Origin: Hyphomonadaceae bacterium
GTDB taxonomy: Bacteria > Pseudomonadota > Alphaproteobacteria > Caulobacterales > Hyphomonadaceae
Assembly (NCBI GenBank): GCA_022844475.1
Contig: JALHLR010000016.1
Location: 1 to 64,000 of the forward strand
Reading direction: 5' to 3'
Length of the DNA: 64,000 bases
In this document: positions 27,192 to 36,438 of the stretch, one piece after another
Numbering within the stretch: the stretch's first letter is position 1
How the letters are laid out: each line of letters begins with the position of its first letter
Notes under the pieces: generated by a model
The model's input: the letters and a program-made list of their open reading frames with translations, nothing else
Databases searched by the model: none
Told to the model about the DNA's origin: nothing
Program-made: the position numbers and the translations under genes

Positions 27192-27454
27192 CGCTTGTGT
27201 GGCGGTGCATCTGCTTCCGCCGGCGGTCCGCGCATGAGACGAATGATTTCGTCGACTCCAAGGTCGTACGATCCCGTGCCGGCAAGACGCTCGACCAGCT
27301 TCTGTCCGCGCGTCGCCTTGCCGGCAACCTTGGCCTTGCGCAGCACCACACGCTTTCCTTCCAGAACGAACTCGACGTCGGTTCCGGGCATCAGGCCCGC
27401 CTGATCGCGAACATCCTGAGGGATCGTCACCTGCCCCTTCGATGTGATGCGCAT
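27188..27454 (-). CDS. vapB: AbrB/MazE-fold (SpoVT-type) antitoxin
   Basis: This is an 88-residue antitoxin. MRITSKGQVTIPQDVRDQAGLMPGTDVEFV is the classic swapped-hairpin AbrB-type DNA-binding domain, and the C-terminal part (about 55-88) should neutralise the PIN toxin. The aagga ribosome-binding site lies inside the right arm of the 18-bp palindrome just upstream, consistent with self-repression by the toxin-antitoxin complex. First gene of the pair. Confidence 0.88.
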   Translation of the reverse strand: MRITSKGQVTIPQDVRDQAGLMPGTDVEFVLEGKRVVLRKAKVAGKATRGQKLVERLAGTGSYDLGVDEIIRLMRGPPAEADAPPHKR

Positions 27455-27462
27455 GAAAAATC

Positions 27463-27480
27463 CTTACCAGGCCCGGTAAG
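27463..27480 (-). promoter_or_regulatory. Palindromic operator of the toxin-antitoxin pair
   Basis: cttaccaggcccggtaag is an 18-bp palindrome with 8 of 9 position pairs complementary. It begins 9 bases upstream of the antitoxin ATG and overlaps its ribosome-binding site, the expected place for an autoregulatory VapBC operator. Confidence 0.6.
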
Positions 27481-27521
27481 AATATGAGCAACGTGCCTGA
27501 ACGTCGAGGTTGGCGTTGTCG

Positions 27522-28052
27522 CTAGCGCACGCCCACCATCTCGATCTCGAACAGCAGATCGGCTGCAGGCGGGATCGGTCCCCTGCCGGCGGCGCCATAG
27601 GCGAGCGCGTAGGGCAGATAGCAGATCTGGCGGTCGCCAGGCTTCATGCGCTGCAGCGCTTCGCTGAAGCCGTCGACGACTGCGCTGACGGGGAAGGTTG
27701 CGCTTTCATTGCGCTCGAAAGCGCTGTCGAAGGCCGGGCCTCCCGCATTGAGACGGCCCTCGTAGAACACTTCTGCCTGCTCGGACGCCTTTGGCGGCAC
27801 GCCGGTCTCGGGGCCCGAGGCGAGCACGACGCATTCAAGACCGGACCCCGTCTTCACGACTTCCGGAAGATCGCTCTTCCACGGGGCGTATTTCGACCAG
27901 GCGGCGGCATCGGGCGTTTTCACGGCGGCTGCTGGCGCGGGGATAGCGGGTGTCTCGGCCGTTGGCGTTTCAGGCGCAGGCGCAGCGGGCATCACTGCCT
28001 GACCACAGGCTGCGAGAGCGAACACAGATACTGCAACAAGAAGAAATCGCAT
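27522..28052 (-). CDS. FKBP-type prolyl isomerase, lipoprotein
   Basis: This is a 176-residue protein with a lipoprotein signal (VFALAACGQ, Cys16 as the acylated residue), a Pro/Ala-rich linker to about 55, and an FKBP domain. VFYEGRLNAGGPAFDSAFERN, VDGFSEALQRMKPGDRQICYLPYALAYG and LLFEIEMVGV are the family landmarks. It should catalyse proline isomerisation in periplasmic proteins from a membrane anchor. The gene starts 7 bases after the stop of a second FKBP gene of similar sequence, so the pair is a tandem duplication in one operon. Confidence 0.87.
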   Translation of the reverse strand: MRFLLVAVSVFALAACGQAVMPAAPAPETPTAETPAIPAPAAAVKTPDAAAWSKYAPWKSDLPEVVKTGSGLECVVLASGPETGVPPKASEQAEVFYEGRLNAGGPAFDSAFERNESATFPVSAVVDGFSEALQRMKPGDRQICYLPYALAYGAAGRGPIPPAADLLFEIEMVGVR

Positions 28053-28059
28053 GATGACC

Positions 28060-28578
28060 TTACCCCGCCGCGCTGACGAGGAGGATCTCGAACAGCAGAT
28101 TCTCGCCCGGGCCGATCAGGCCCGGATAGCCGCGGTCGCCATAGCCGAGCGTCGCGGGGATGTAGACCAGCCAGCGGTCGCCCGGTTTCATCGCCATCAG
28201 GGCCTCGGAGAAACCCGGCACGAGTTCGGCCACCGGATAGACGTCTGGCGCGCCGCGCTGGAAGGACGAGTCGAAAGCACGGCCGCCGGAGTTGAGACGG
28301 CCTTCATACCAGATCTGCGCCGCCTGGTTGATCTTTGGCGAGGCACCGGTCGCCGGGCCGCTTGCAATGACGACGTATTCGAGGCCGCTGCCGGTCTTCT
28401 TCACGTCCGGCAGGTTCGTCTGCCACGGCTGGTGCTTGAACCAGGCTGATCGCGTCGCCTTCATCTCCTGCGCCGTTCCCGGCTGCGCCCCTGCAGGCTG
28501 TGCAAAGGCCGCAACGCCGGACATGGCGCCGCTGGCCAGGGCCAGGACCGCCGCAAGGGCGAGGACGCGACGCTTCAT
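28060..28578 (-). CDS. FKBP-type prolyl isomerase, periplasmic
   Basis: This is a 172-residue protein with a cleavable signal peptide (ALAAVLALASGAMSGVAAFAQP) and an FKBP domain: IWYEGRLNSGGRAFDSSFQRG, VPGFSEALMAMKPGDRWLVYIPATLGYGDRG, LLFEILLVSA. It lacks the lipobox of its downstream copy, so one copy should be soluble and the other membrane-tethered. It is the first gene of the pair and is divergent from the RmlD-like gene with 100 bases between them; a gataaaat sequence there is a possible -10 element. Confidence 0.88.
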   Translation of the reverse strand: MKRRVLALAAVLALASGAMSGVAAFAQPAGAQPGTAQEMKATRSAWFKHQPWQTNLPDVKKTGSGLEYVVIASGPATGASPKINQAAQIWYEGRLNSGGRAFDSSFQRGAPDVYPVAELVPGFSEALMAMKPGDRWLVYIPATLGYGDRGYPGLIGPGENLLFEILLVSAAG

Positions 28579-28678
28579 GAAGGACTCCCGTATTTTATCG
28601 TTGATCGGAAACTAGGGCTTTCCTGAAGCGCCGTCGATGGCGCTTTGCTGTTGGCGCACAGCATGCGACACGACGCCC

Positions 28679-29569
28679 ATGAGCTTGCGCGTCGCGACAA
28701 TCGGCAGGAATGGGCAGGTCGCCCAGGCCCTCGCGTCCTGCGCTGCAGACGAGCCCGATCTCACCCTGATCCAGGCGTCCTCCGCCGAGGCTGACCTGCG
28801 CGATTCCGACAGCCTCGCCCGGTTCATCGACGCGGCTGCTCCGCACATCGTGATCAATGCGGGCGCCTACAACAATCTCGACCGGGCCGAGACGGAGCGG
28901 GACGCAGCCTTTGCGATCAACGCCGAAGGGCCCCGCGCGCTCGCGCGGATCTGCGCTGCCCGCGAGATCGGCTTCGTGCACATGTCCACCGATTGCGTCT
29001 TCGATGGAACGAAGGACGGCGCCTACAACGAGATCGACACGCCCAATCCCCTGTCCGTCTACGGCCATTCGAAACACGCTGGCGAGATCGCAGTGCTCGA
29101 GGACAATCCCGCAGCCCTGACCGTACGGGTGTGCTGGGTGTTCTCGGAGTTCGGCGAGACTTTCGTCTCCCGGATGATCAGCCTCGCGCGCACGCGCCCG
29201 GACCTTCGCGTGGTTGACGACCAGTTCGGTCCACCCACCTACGCTCCCGATATTGCCGCAGGCCTGATCGCCATCGCGCGGCGCAAGCACGCAGCGCCTG
29301 CCAATCTGTGCGGCCTCCTGCATTTTGCAGCGCCCGGCCGCATCGACCGGGCCAGCATGGCGCAGGCGATCATGGACGAATCACGTCGCCAGGGTGGACC
29401 TTTCACGCGTATCTCGCCCGTCTCGACCGGGGCGTTCGGCGCTCCCGCGCGGCGCCCTGCCAATGCCTGCCTGTCATCCGACATCGCCACCCGCCAGCTG
29501 CACCTCGCCTGGACGCCGTGGGACGCGGCGCTTGCACAATCGGTCCGCGGCATCCTGGCGCGCGGATGA
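28679..29569 (+). CDS. RmlD-like NAD(P)-dependent sugar-nucleotide reductase
   Basis: This is a 296-residue extended short-chain dehydrogenase of the dTDP-4-dehydrorhamnose reductase type. ATIGRNGQVAQAL is the nucleotide-binding loop, HMSTDCVFDG contains the catalytic Thr, and YGHSKHAGE is the YxxxK motif. PPTYAPDIAAGL matches the family C-terminal motif. Other rhamnose genes (rmlABC) are absent, so the substrate is not certain. ATG 28679 is chosen over the track start because conserved sequence begins there. Confidence 0.8.
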   Translation: MSLRVATIGRNGQVAQALASCAADEPDLTLIQASSAEADLRDSDSLARFIDAAAPHIVINAGAYNNLDRAETERDAAFAINAEGPRALARICAAREIGFVHMSTDCVFDGTKDGAYNEIDTPNPLSVYGHSKHAGEIAVLEDNPAALTVRVCWVFSEFGETFVSRMISLARTRPDLRVVDDQFGPPTYAPDIAAGLIAIARRKHAAPANLCGLLHFAAPGRIDRASMAQAIMDESRRQGGPFTRISPVSTGAFGAPARRPANACLSSDIATRQLHLAWTPWDAALAQSVRGILARG

Positions 29570-29633
29570 ATGTTGTGTCCGCAGCGGTTTGATCCTTGAA
29601 TGCGGCGTGGTTCGTGGGTGTCGGAGTTCTTGC

Positions 29634-30242
29634 ATGCGTGGTCTGATCGTTGCCTGCGCCGCATCTCTTGCGCTTGCAGCCTGCGGTGCAGAAACGCCAC
29701 CGCCTGTCGCTGAGGAACAGGCCATCGTCGCGCCGCTGGACGCAACCGCCGACTCTGATGAGCCGCCGCCTGTCGACTGTATTCAGATCAATGCCGTCTT
29801 CGCCGCCTTCAACGAGCCGGCGCCCTTTGCCTCGCTCGGCTCGGGTCCGCCGATTGCGCCTGCGAATGCCGCCTGCAAGGTCGCCGAGGCCACGGCCGCC
29901 GCGCCCGGCGGCCCCGTGATCCATGCGCTGAATTGCACACTGTATTCGTCTGGCGCGCTTGACCGCGCGACGAGCGCCGGCGCCGCAAAGGAAGCCTTCG
30001 TTGAAGCCCGCCGACAGATGGACGCGTGCCTGCCCGCAGACTGGACATCGCGCGACGGAGCCGTGAACGAGATCGATGCGAACGAAGCCATGATCTACGA
30101 AAGCGCAGCCGATGCACAGCGTGCGATGACCGGGACGTCCTACACCTATCCGGTTCAGCTGAAGAAGGCGTGGGTCGAGGACGGCGGGGCATCCGGCTGG
30201 CGCGTGACGCTCGACTTCCAGAAGGAAGCCGGGGGCCAGTAG
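29634..30242 (+). CDS. Lipoprotein of unknown function
   Basis: I do not recognise this 202-residue protein. It begins with a lipoprotein signal (MRGLIVACAASLALAACGAE, lipidation at Cys17), then an Ala/Pro/Glu-rich spacer, and a globular part with four cysteines in pairs (VDCIQINAV, NAACKV, LNCTLYSSG, MDACLP). It is 64 bases after the RmlD-like gene and may be co-transcribed. ATG 29634 is the obvious start since the signal peptide begins there. Confidence 0.65.
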   Translation: MRGLIVACAASLALAACGAETPPPVAEEQAIVAPLDATADSDEPPPVDCIQINAVFAAFNEPAPFASLGSGPPIAPANAACKVAEATAAAPGGPVIHALNCTLYSSGALDRATSAGAAKEAFVEARRQMDACLPADWTSRDGAVNEIDANEAMIYESAADAQRAMTGTSYTYPVQLKKAWVEDGGASGWRVTLDFQKEAGGQ

Positions 30243-30294
30243 TCCGGGGCGGCAAAGCTGGATACAAGGTGCGCCCGACAGGAGGCGTACTGGC

Positions 30295-30900
30295 ATGTCC
30301 GACAAGCCCAACGCGTTCACACCCAACAAATTCACACATCGCCTCGACACCGTCATCGAGACGCCGCGCCTGGTTCTGAAGGTGCCCAGCCTCGCGGAGT
30401 TCGAGCCCTGGTGCGCCTACATGGCGGACGAGGAAGCGGCTCGCTTCATCGGCAAGACACAGCCGCCCGCCGCCGTCTGGCGCGGCATCTGCACGATGAT
30501 CGGTTCGTGGCAGGCCGTGGGCTTCGCCATGTTTTCCGTCTTCGAGAAGGACACTGGCCGGTGGGTTGGCCGCCTTGGCCCATGGTCGCCGCATGGCTGG
30601 CCCGGCCTTGAGGTCGGCTGGGGCGTCACCCGCGACGTGTGGGGCAAGGGTTATGCCCTCGAGGGCGCGATCGCCTCGATGGACTTCGCCGTCGACGTCC
30701 TGGGCTGGAAGGACATCATCCACTCCATCCATCCGGAGAACATCAACTCGCAGAAGCTGGCCATGCGGCTGGGCTCGGTGAATCGCGGACCCGGCAAGAT
30801 GCCGCCGCCTTACGAGAACGAGCCGACCAATCTCTGGGGGCAGACTGCCGACGAATGGCGGGCGCGCCGTTCCGACATGTGGGAGCGCGTTATCCGCTGA
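30295..30900 (+). CDS. GNAT-family acetyltransferase (RimJ/RimL-like)
   Basis: This is a 201-residue N-acetyltransferase. The N-terminal TPRLVLKVPSLAEFE and the acetyl-CoA-binding region GWGVTRDVWGKGYALEGAIASMDFAV, plus HPENINSQKLAMRLG, follow the RimJ/RimL pattern for acetylation of protein N termini or small amines. A strong ggagg precedes ATG 30295. Its end overlaps the convergent CHAP-domain gene by 11 bases. The specific substrate is not deducible. Confidence 0.85.
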   Translation: MSDKPNAFTPNKFTHRLDTVIETPRLVLKVPSLAEFEPWCAYMADEEAARFIGKTQPPAAVWRGICTMIGSWQAVGFAMFSVFEKDTGRWVGRLGPWSPHGWPGLEVGWGVTRDVWGKGYALEGAIASMDFAVDVLGWKDIIHSIHPENINSQKLAMRLGSVNRGPGKMPPPYENEPTNLWGQTADEWRARRSDMWERVIR

Positions 30901-31510
30901 CGTTGACGCTGCTTGCGCCATCGAGCCGGTAGGGATGGATGAAGCCTTCGGCCTCGTAGGCGCGCCCGCCCCAGTAGCCGCCCGGAATGTGCCAGACGCG
31001 TACCTGGCTCCAGTCATTGTCTGGCGACACGTCGATGACCGGCACGTTGAGGCTGATCTCGCCCCCTTTCAGCCAGTTCGCATGATCGATACGCAGCAGG
31101 CGCGGCGAGACCACGTCGCGCACAAACGACACATGCCCGCGTGTCAGGTCATTATAGCCGCGCAGCACAAGCACGGAGCCCGGCGCAGGGCGGCTTGAGC
31201 GCACATAGCGGCTGGCCGCCTGCGCCCACCATGTCACCGCATCACCCCAGATCGCGATGCCTGAAATGTTGCGGGCATAGGGTACGCATTCTGAATGGGG
31301 CTGGTCCTTGATCACGATCGGCGCCGTCGCCGGCTCGAACGGAATTGCGGTAAGATCCAGGGGCGCTGGCGCGGCCGGCGGCCGCGGCGCAACCGCCGGA
31401 TGGGCTGCCGGGGCCGATGTGCCGGCGTAGTGGATGGGGGCCCGGCCGCCGCTGGCGCAGGCGGCAGCGGCGAGGCAGGCCAAGCCTGCCAGCGCCGTCC
31501 CTCGCCACAT
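30890..31510 (-). CDS. CHAP-domain lipoprotein (putative cell-wall amidase/endopeptidase)
   Basis: CHAP domains are cysteine peptidases that cut peptidoglycan peptide or amide bonds. The 206-residue protein has a lipoprotein signal with the lipobox at ACLAAAAC, a Pro/Ala-rich linker, and a CHAP domain. The catalytic Cys is in HSECVPYARNIS and the His in TRGHVSFVRDV, followed by RIDHANW. ATG 31510 has aaggg upstream; ATG 31531 is an in-frame alternative that adds a short basic leader. The gene is divergent from the NDUFA9-like gene. Confidence 0.8.
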   Translation of the reverse strand: MWRGTALAGLACLAAAACASGGRAPIHYAGTSAPAAHPAVAPRPPAAPAPLDLTAIPFEPATAPIVIKDQPHSECVPYARNISGIAIWGDAVTWWAQAASRYVRSSRPAPGSVLVLRGYNDLTRGHVSFVRDVVSPRLLRIDHANWLKGGEISLNVPVIDVSPDNDWSQVRVWHIPGGYWGGRAYEAEGFIHPYRLDGASSVNVSG

Positions 31511-31747
31511 GATCTGACCCTTGCCTGTCATGGTCGCGGACAATGGCTGGAATTTGGTGAGCGCCAAATGAACGATTCGTTGGTCGCCCATGGCGGGAGC
31601 CGCCCCGCAACAAGCCGCCTCATGGACTTCATGGCCCGATTCTGGTCTATGCCCGAGCCTGACCCGAGGCCCGGGGGCCCTGCTCCCGAAGCCACGGAAA
31701 TCACAGGCCAAAGTCGACGGCCCCCAAGTCGCGACCAGGGAATCGAA

Positions 31748-32737
31748 ATGACCGGCAGGATCGTTACTGTTTTCGGTGGTTCAGGCTTTCTCGGACGCCA
31801 TGTCGTGCGTGCGCTGTGCAGACAGGGCTGGCGCGTTCGCGTCGCCTGCCGCCGGCCGCATCTGGCCGGGGACGTCAAGCTGGCGGGCGATGTCGGCCAG
31901 GTGCAGCTGATCCAGGCCAATGTGCGGAACCGCGCCTCGATCCAGCGGGCGCTGGAGAATGCGGAAGCTGTCGTGAACCTGGTGGGGATTCTCACCGAGC
32001 GCGGGTCGCAGTCCTTCCAGGGCACGCAGGGGCTGGGCAGCGCCAATATCGCGCAGGTCGCGGCCGAGGCGGGCATCAGCAATTTCGTGCAGGTCTCCTC
32101 GATCGGCGCCAATACGGGCTCGAAATCAAACTATTCACGCACCAAGGGCGAGGCCGAGGAGGCTGTCCGCGAGGCGATCCCCACCGCCGCCATCCTGCGT
32201 CCGTCCATTCTGTTCGGACCCGAGGACGGCTTCTTCACGCGCTTTGCCGAGATCGCCCGCATCAGCCCGTTCCTGCCGCTGATCGGCGCAAAGACGCGCT
32301 TCCAGCCGATCTATGTCGCCGATGTCGCGCAGGCCGTCGCCGCGGCGCTGTCGAAACCGGAAGCCGCTGGCAAGACCTACGAGCTTGGCGGCCCGCGCAC
32401 CTACACGATGAAGGAGCTGCTGCAGTACATCACGCGCGAGATCGACCGGCCGCGCATGCTGCTGCCGATCCCGGCCCCGATCGCTGCCCCGATGGGCTAC
32501 ATCATCGGCGCCCTCTCACGGCTCAACCCGTTCTTCGGTCCGCCCCTGACGGGCGACCAGGTCCAGTCGCTGAAGGTGGACAACGTCGTCACCGGCAATG
32601 TCGGGACGATTGCCGATCTTGGCGTGAGAAACCTCGAGACCGTCGAAGCCATCACGCCGAGCTATCTCTGGCGACACCGCCCGCACGGCCAGTTCCAGCC
32701 GCCGCATGTGGACGAGACAAGCAGGGTCGACGCCTGA
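31748..32737 (+). CDS. NDUFA9-like NAD(P)-binding complex I-associated protein
   Basis: This is a 329-residue atypical short-chain dehydrogenase of the NDUFA9 type, whose eukaryotic relatives are accessory subunits of respiratory complex I. It has the nucleotide-binding loop GGSGFLGR (about 10-17), VNLVGILTERG, a VQVSSIGA strand, NYSRTKGEAE with the Tyr-Lys pair, and RPSILFGPEDGFF. It is probably a cofactor-binding protein rather than a sugar epimerase. The frame is open upstream to 31568 (MNDSL), but the conserved start is ATG 31748. Confidence 0.87.
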   Translation: MTGRIVTVFGGSGFLGRHVVRALCRQGWRVRVACRRPHLAGDVKLAGDVGQVQLIQANVRNRASIQRALENAEAVVNLVGILTERGSQSFQGTQGLGSANIAQVAAEAGISNFVQVSSIGANTGSKSNYSRTKGEAEEAVREAIPTAAILRPSILFGPEDGFFTRFAEIARISPFLPLIGAKTRFQPIYVADVAQAVAAALSKPEAAGKTYELGGPRTYTMKELLQYITREIDRPRMLLPIPAPIAAPMGYIIGALSRLNPFFGPPLTGDQVQSLKVDNVVTGNVGTIADLGVRNLETVEAITPSYLWRHRPHGQFQPPHVDETSRVDA

Positions 32738-32810
32738 GCACTTTCAGACGCTTCCGCCACGCATGGACCCGAGCTAGCCTCTTCGTGCGATAGCTCAGGG
32801 GAACGGCAAG

Positions 32811-33143
32811 ATGGACAAGCTGGCGGTCGAGTATTCCGGCATGAATCTGGGCGTGCTGGCCATCTGGCTGCTGCTTGCGACACTTGCGGGATTCGCCGCG
32901 CGCAAGATCGTGCGCGGCCGGGCGGTTTTTGGTCTGTGGGGCGATATCGGCTTTGCCCTGCTCGGCGTCTTTCTCATCGGCACGCTGATGAAGGCGTTCG
33001 ATGTCTCGCTGACAGACTGGATCGCCAGCCTCGACCTCGGCCCCCTCAATGACGTCACGCGCTGGGTCGATGTGTTCGTCGTCGCTTTCCTGGGCGCCCT
33101 CGTTCTCCGCGGTATCCTGCGCCCGATAACCGGCAAGGGCTGA
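32811..33143 (+). CDS. Small three-helix membrane protein, GlsB/YeaQ-like
   Basis: This is a 110-residue membrane protein with about three helices and Gly-rich turns (LLLATLAGFAARKIVRGRAVFG, DIGFALLGVFLIGTLM, VVAFLGALVLRGIL). The size and layout resemble the GlsB/YeaQ/YmgE stress-associated family, but the assignment is not certain. It follows the NDUFA9-like gene by 73 bases, with caggggaac as a ribosome-binding site. Confidence 0.65.
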   Translation: MDKLAVEYSGMNLGVLAIWLLLATLAGFAARKIVRGRAVFGLWGDIGFALLGVFLIGTLMKAFDVSLTDWIASLDLGPLNDVTRWVDVFVVAFLGALVLRGILRPITGKG

Positions 33144-33154
33144 ACGTGGGCCAC

Positions 33155-33174
33155 GCGCCCGCATCTGCGGGCGT
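33155..33174. terminator. Hairpin terminator between convergent genes
   Basis: cgcccgc (33156-33162) pairs with gcgggcg (33167-33173) around atct, with a G-T pair extending the stem. It sits between the GlsB-like stop and the chemoreceptor stop and could serve both strands. No T run is visible. Confidence 0.5.
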
Positions 33175-33193
33175 CGGACAGAAGCGACCCCCC

Positions 33194-35194
33194 TCAGCCT
33201 GCCTTGCGCACCGGAGCGCCCTTGCTGAGCCGCGCCAGGGTCTGCTCGAATCCTGCCGGTTTCGGATCAGCAAACTGAAGGTGCGTGCCCGACTTGTCCG
33301 TGCCGAGCACCCTGTAGGGGACTTGTGCGTCTGCAACTCCCAGGCGGCCAGTCTGTCCGCCGTGCAGGTTCGCGTCACCTGCGAGCAGTGCACCGCCCTT
33401 CGAGAGATTTTCCACCATCACCTTCTGCCGGCTATCCAGGAGGGTGCCTTCCGTATGAATCTCATAGCGCGGGTCAGTCCGTCGTTCGACATCCGGCGAT
33501 GAGGTGCGGATGACCCGCACGATGCTTTCGCGCAGGCGCACAATCGACTGGTCGACATTGCCGACCGAGCCGCTCAGCGAGCGCGCGCCGTCTCCTGTCT
33601 TGGCCGCCTCATCAAGCACGATGGCGACCGAATCCGAGACAAACGAAGCTGCGCGCGCAGTTTCTTCAACATGCCGCGCGATTTCGCTGATCGTTGCAGT
33701 CTGTTCTTCCATCGCAGCTGCGATGACCGTCGAGCCCTCATCCACGCTGGAGATCTGGCGCGCGATTTCGGAGACAACAGACGTTGTCTCGCGCATCACG
33801 ACCTGGATATCCGCAACGTGACGCCGGATTTCCTCGGTGGATCTTGCAGTCTGGCTGGAAAGCGACTTTACCTCGCTCGCCACCACGGCGAAGCCGCGAC
33901 CGGCCTCGCCCGCCCGCGCCGCTTCGATCGTGGCATTGAGCGCCAGCAGGTTGGTCTGGTCTGCAATCTCGGAAATGATGTTGGCGACCGTGGTTATCCT
34001 CTCGATGGCATCGGCAAGGTTGGTCACCGCCGTTCGCGTCCGCTCGCTGGTTTCGACCGTGGCCGCAGTGATCTTGCGCGCGTTTGACAACTGCTGCGAG
34101 ACTTCCTGAATCGACGCCGAGAACTGCTGCGTCGCGGCCGTCACGCTGGTGGCGCTCATCATGGCCTGTTGCGCAGCAGCGGCGACACCCTGGCACTGTT
34201 CAGTCACGTTGGACACGGACCCGGTCATCGCAATGGCGAGCCGCGACATCTCGGTGGCTTCGCTGCTGACACGCATCACGGCCGAGCTGGCCTCTGCTTC
34301 AACGCCCTGGGCCATCTCGCGCAGCGACGCGCGGCGATGTTCTTCGGCCTTTGCAGCATCTTCCGCCTGCTGGATCCGCATCCGCTCCGTTTCGACAAGG
34401 TTGCCGCGGAATACTTCGAGGGCGCGAACCATGTCTCCAATCTCGTCCCGGCGATCAGCGCCCTCAGCCTTTGCGTGAAGGTCTCCCGAGGCAAGCTTGG
34501 TCATGACGCCGGTTACGCCGGCGACGGGGCGGATGACCCTTCGGAACAGGAACAGGAATCCCAGCACCGTCAGCAGCAGGACGGCGGCGATCACGGCGTA
34601 AACGACGAGCGAATAGAAGCCGACTTCCTCGCGGGCGATCGTCTCGAGCATGGTCTGATCGGCTACCGCAGCCTTCACAAGCTCATCGATGACCGCACGA
34701 TGCTTCGCATAGGCTGCCGCGACCTCCGTCATGGTCGCCTCGACCCCCACGGCATCCCCGCTGCGAAGGGCTGGGATCAGACGGTTATCGACAGCGCTCC
34801 AGAATTTCTGCGCTTCAACGTGTGAGTCCCTGGAAACCAGCGTGTAGGCATGTTCGTTGACACCGTCATCGCTTTCCCAGTTGGCGCGATCACTCCAGAA
34901 GGCGTGACGGGCGAGGTAGTCCTTCTTCAGTCTCGCCAGCGCATCGATATGATCCTGACGCTTTGAGGTCTCACGGACGGCGAGATTCGCCTCGAGGTAG
35001 GATTCGAGCAGGTAAGCCGGGGGCGGCAGGACATCGGCAACCAGGTCCTTGGCTCTGATGATCTGAAGATAGTGGGGACTGTTGATCGCCGTCTTCGAGG
35101 CGGCGAACTGCTGCACCCCGGTCGCGCCGGCAAAGGCCAGGCAGACAAAGCCACCCAGGGCGATCAGCATTGAGCGAATACGCAGGTTCAGCAT
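33194..35194 (-). CDS. Methyl-accepting chemotaxis protein with C-terminal PilZ domain
   Basis: This is a 666-residue chemoreceptor. It has an N-terminal membrane helix, a ~160-residue periplasmic domain ([20 protein letters not shown] onward), a second helix ([24 protein letters not shown]), a HAMP domain, and a long signalling coiled coil whose hairpin tip contains [33 protein letters not shown]. After it comes a PilZ-like domain with RRTDPRYEI and [10 protein letters not shown] (RxxxR and NxSxxG), which should bind cyclic di-GMP. ATG 35194 is used; the track start adds 51 unconserved residues. Fused PilZ receptors suggest direct c-di-GMP input to taxis. UppP lies upstream on the same strand. 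Confidence 0.92.
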   Translation of the reverse strand: MLNLRIRSMLIALGGFVCLAFAGATGVQQFAASKTAINSPHYLQIIRAKDLVADVLPPPAYLLESYLEANLAVRETSKRQDHIDALARLKKDYLARHAFWSDRANWESDDGVNEHAYTLVSRDSHVEAQKFWSAVDNRLIPALRSGDAVGVEATMTEVAAAYAKHRAVIDELVKAAVADQTMLETIAREEVGFYSLVVYAVIAAVLLLTVLGFLFLFRRVIRPVAGVTGVMTKLASGDLHAKAEGADRRDEIGDMVRALEVFRGNLVETERMRIQQAEDAAKAEEHRRASLREMAQGVEAEASSAVMRVSSEATEMSRLAIAMTGSVSNVTEQCQGVAAAAQQAMMSATSVTAATQQFSASIQEVSQQLSNARKITAATVETSERTRTAVTNLADAIERITTVANIISEIADQTNLLALNATIEAARAGEAGRGFAVVASEVKSLSSQTARSTEEIRRHVADIQVVMRETTSVVSEIARQISSVDEGSTVIAAAMEEQTATISEIARHVEETARAASFVSDSVAIVLDEAAKTGDGARSLSGSVGNVDQSIVRLRESIVRVIRTSSPDVERRTDPRYEIHTEGTLLDSRQKVMVENLSKGGALLAGDANLHGGQTGRLGVADAQVPYRVLGTDKSGTHLQFADPKPAGFEQTLARLSKGAPVRKAG

Positions 35195-35444
35195 GATGGA
35201 CCCAACCCCGAGCTGTATGTTACCAGCACAATATCGTCGGGGCCGGTTAAGAAATTCCTGTCTGCGGTTAGGGTTCGAAAGCGTGCGATACCCATTCTGG
35301 GCTCGATAGAGTCTCGCGCACGCGAGAAATGTCGCGCTCGACGACATGACGCGCCCGGGCCGGTACCCTCGTTGTCGCCTGCTTCGGCGCGCTTTTGTTG
35401 CGCAGCGGGCCGCGGCCGCTCACCTTGGGAGGTGAAAGCCTCTC

Positions 35445-36281
35445 CTACATCGCAACGGGAACAGCGCTGCCCCACACGCCGGTGTAGATCGCCGCCAGGC
35501 CGGCAGCGCCCACAAGTATGCGCCACCATCCGAAGGGTGCGAACCCGCGCTTCTGTACGAAGTCGAGCATCAACCGCACCACGATCAGGCCGAACACGAA
35601 GCTCGCCACGAAACCCACGGCGATGATGCCGAGATTGTCGCCTGTGAGAAAATCGCGGCTCTCCCAGATGTCGAGCACGAAAGCGCCGACCATGATCGGA
35701 ATGGCGAGGAAGAAGGAGAACTCAGCTGCTGCGCGCTTGTCGATCTTCAGCAGCATCGAGCCGACGATGGTCGAGCCCGAACGCGATACGCCGGGGATGA
35801 TCGACAGGATCTGGAACAGGCCGATGATCGCCGCCTTGTGGAGCGGCAGGGTCATCGCGCTGTGATCGGCAGGCGCAGGCGCGATGCGGTCGATCACCAG
35901 CAGCACGACGCCGCCGGCAATCAGCGACCAGCAGATCAGCTCGAGCCCGGTGAAGAGATAGGCCTTGATGAAATCGTGCAGGAGGAAACCGGCAAGGAAG
36001 GCCGGCGCGCAGGCGATAATGACCGACAGCGCGAAACGGCGTGAGGCAGGCTCGGTCGGCAGCGTGACCAGCACGTTCCAGAGCCGGCCGAAATAGAGCA
36101 CCACCACCGCCAGAATCGCGCCCAGCTGAATCATCACGGTGAAGGTCGTCCAGAACGGCGAGGTCAGCCCCAGCGCCGTCTGCGTCAGCAGAAGGTGGCC
36201 GGTCGAGGAAACCGGGATGAACTCGGTGAGCCCTTCCACCAGGCCGAGCAGGATGGCCTGCAGGATTGTCGTCGCGTCCAT
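35445..36281 (-). CDS. uppP: Undecaprenyl-diphosphatase (BacA/UppP type)
   Basis: UppP dephosphorylates undecaprenyl diphosphate to recycle the lipid carrier of peptidoglycan synthesis. The 278-residue membrane protein has the signature LVEGLTEFIPVSSTGHL (with the two active-site Glu), PGVSRSGSTIVGSMLL and about eight membrane segments. Length is normal. It is divergent from gltD. The 250 bases between its stop and the chemoreceptor start hold a weak 6-bp hairpin (tcacct/aggtga) but no clear terminator. Confidence 0.96.
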   Translation of the reverse strand: MDATTILQAILLGLVEGLTEFIPVSSTGHLLLTQTALGLTSPFWTTFTVMIQLGAILAVVVLYFGRLWNVLVTLPTEPASRRFALSVIIACAPAFLAGFLLHDFIKAYLFTGLELICWSLIAGGVVLLVIDRIAPAPADHSAMTLPLHKAAIIGLFQILSIIPGVSRSGSTIVGSMLLKIDKRAAAEFSFFLAIPIMVGAFVLDIWESRDFLTGDNLGIIAVGFVASFVFGLIVVRLMLDFVQKRGFAPFGWWRILVGAAGLAAIYTGVWGSAVPVAM

Positions 36282-36438
36282 GAATTCCGCCCGGGTCGCT
36301 GAGGATGTTCGCTGGTGTCGCCCGTTTATGGTGGAAGTTGGGTTACCTGCGTATATGTCTCGTTCGGGACTTACTGACGCTCATCGGCTGAGCCGGCTGC
36401 TCTGTCTGCATGCATGCTGAACGTTTTTATGTCCTATG

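Noticed and set aside
31295-31747. Upstream extension of the NDUFA9-like frame
   Set aside because: It reads antisense through the CHAP-domain gene; the nucleotide-binding domain begins right after ATG 31748.
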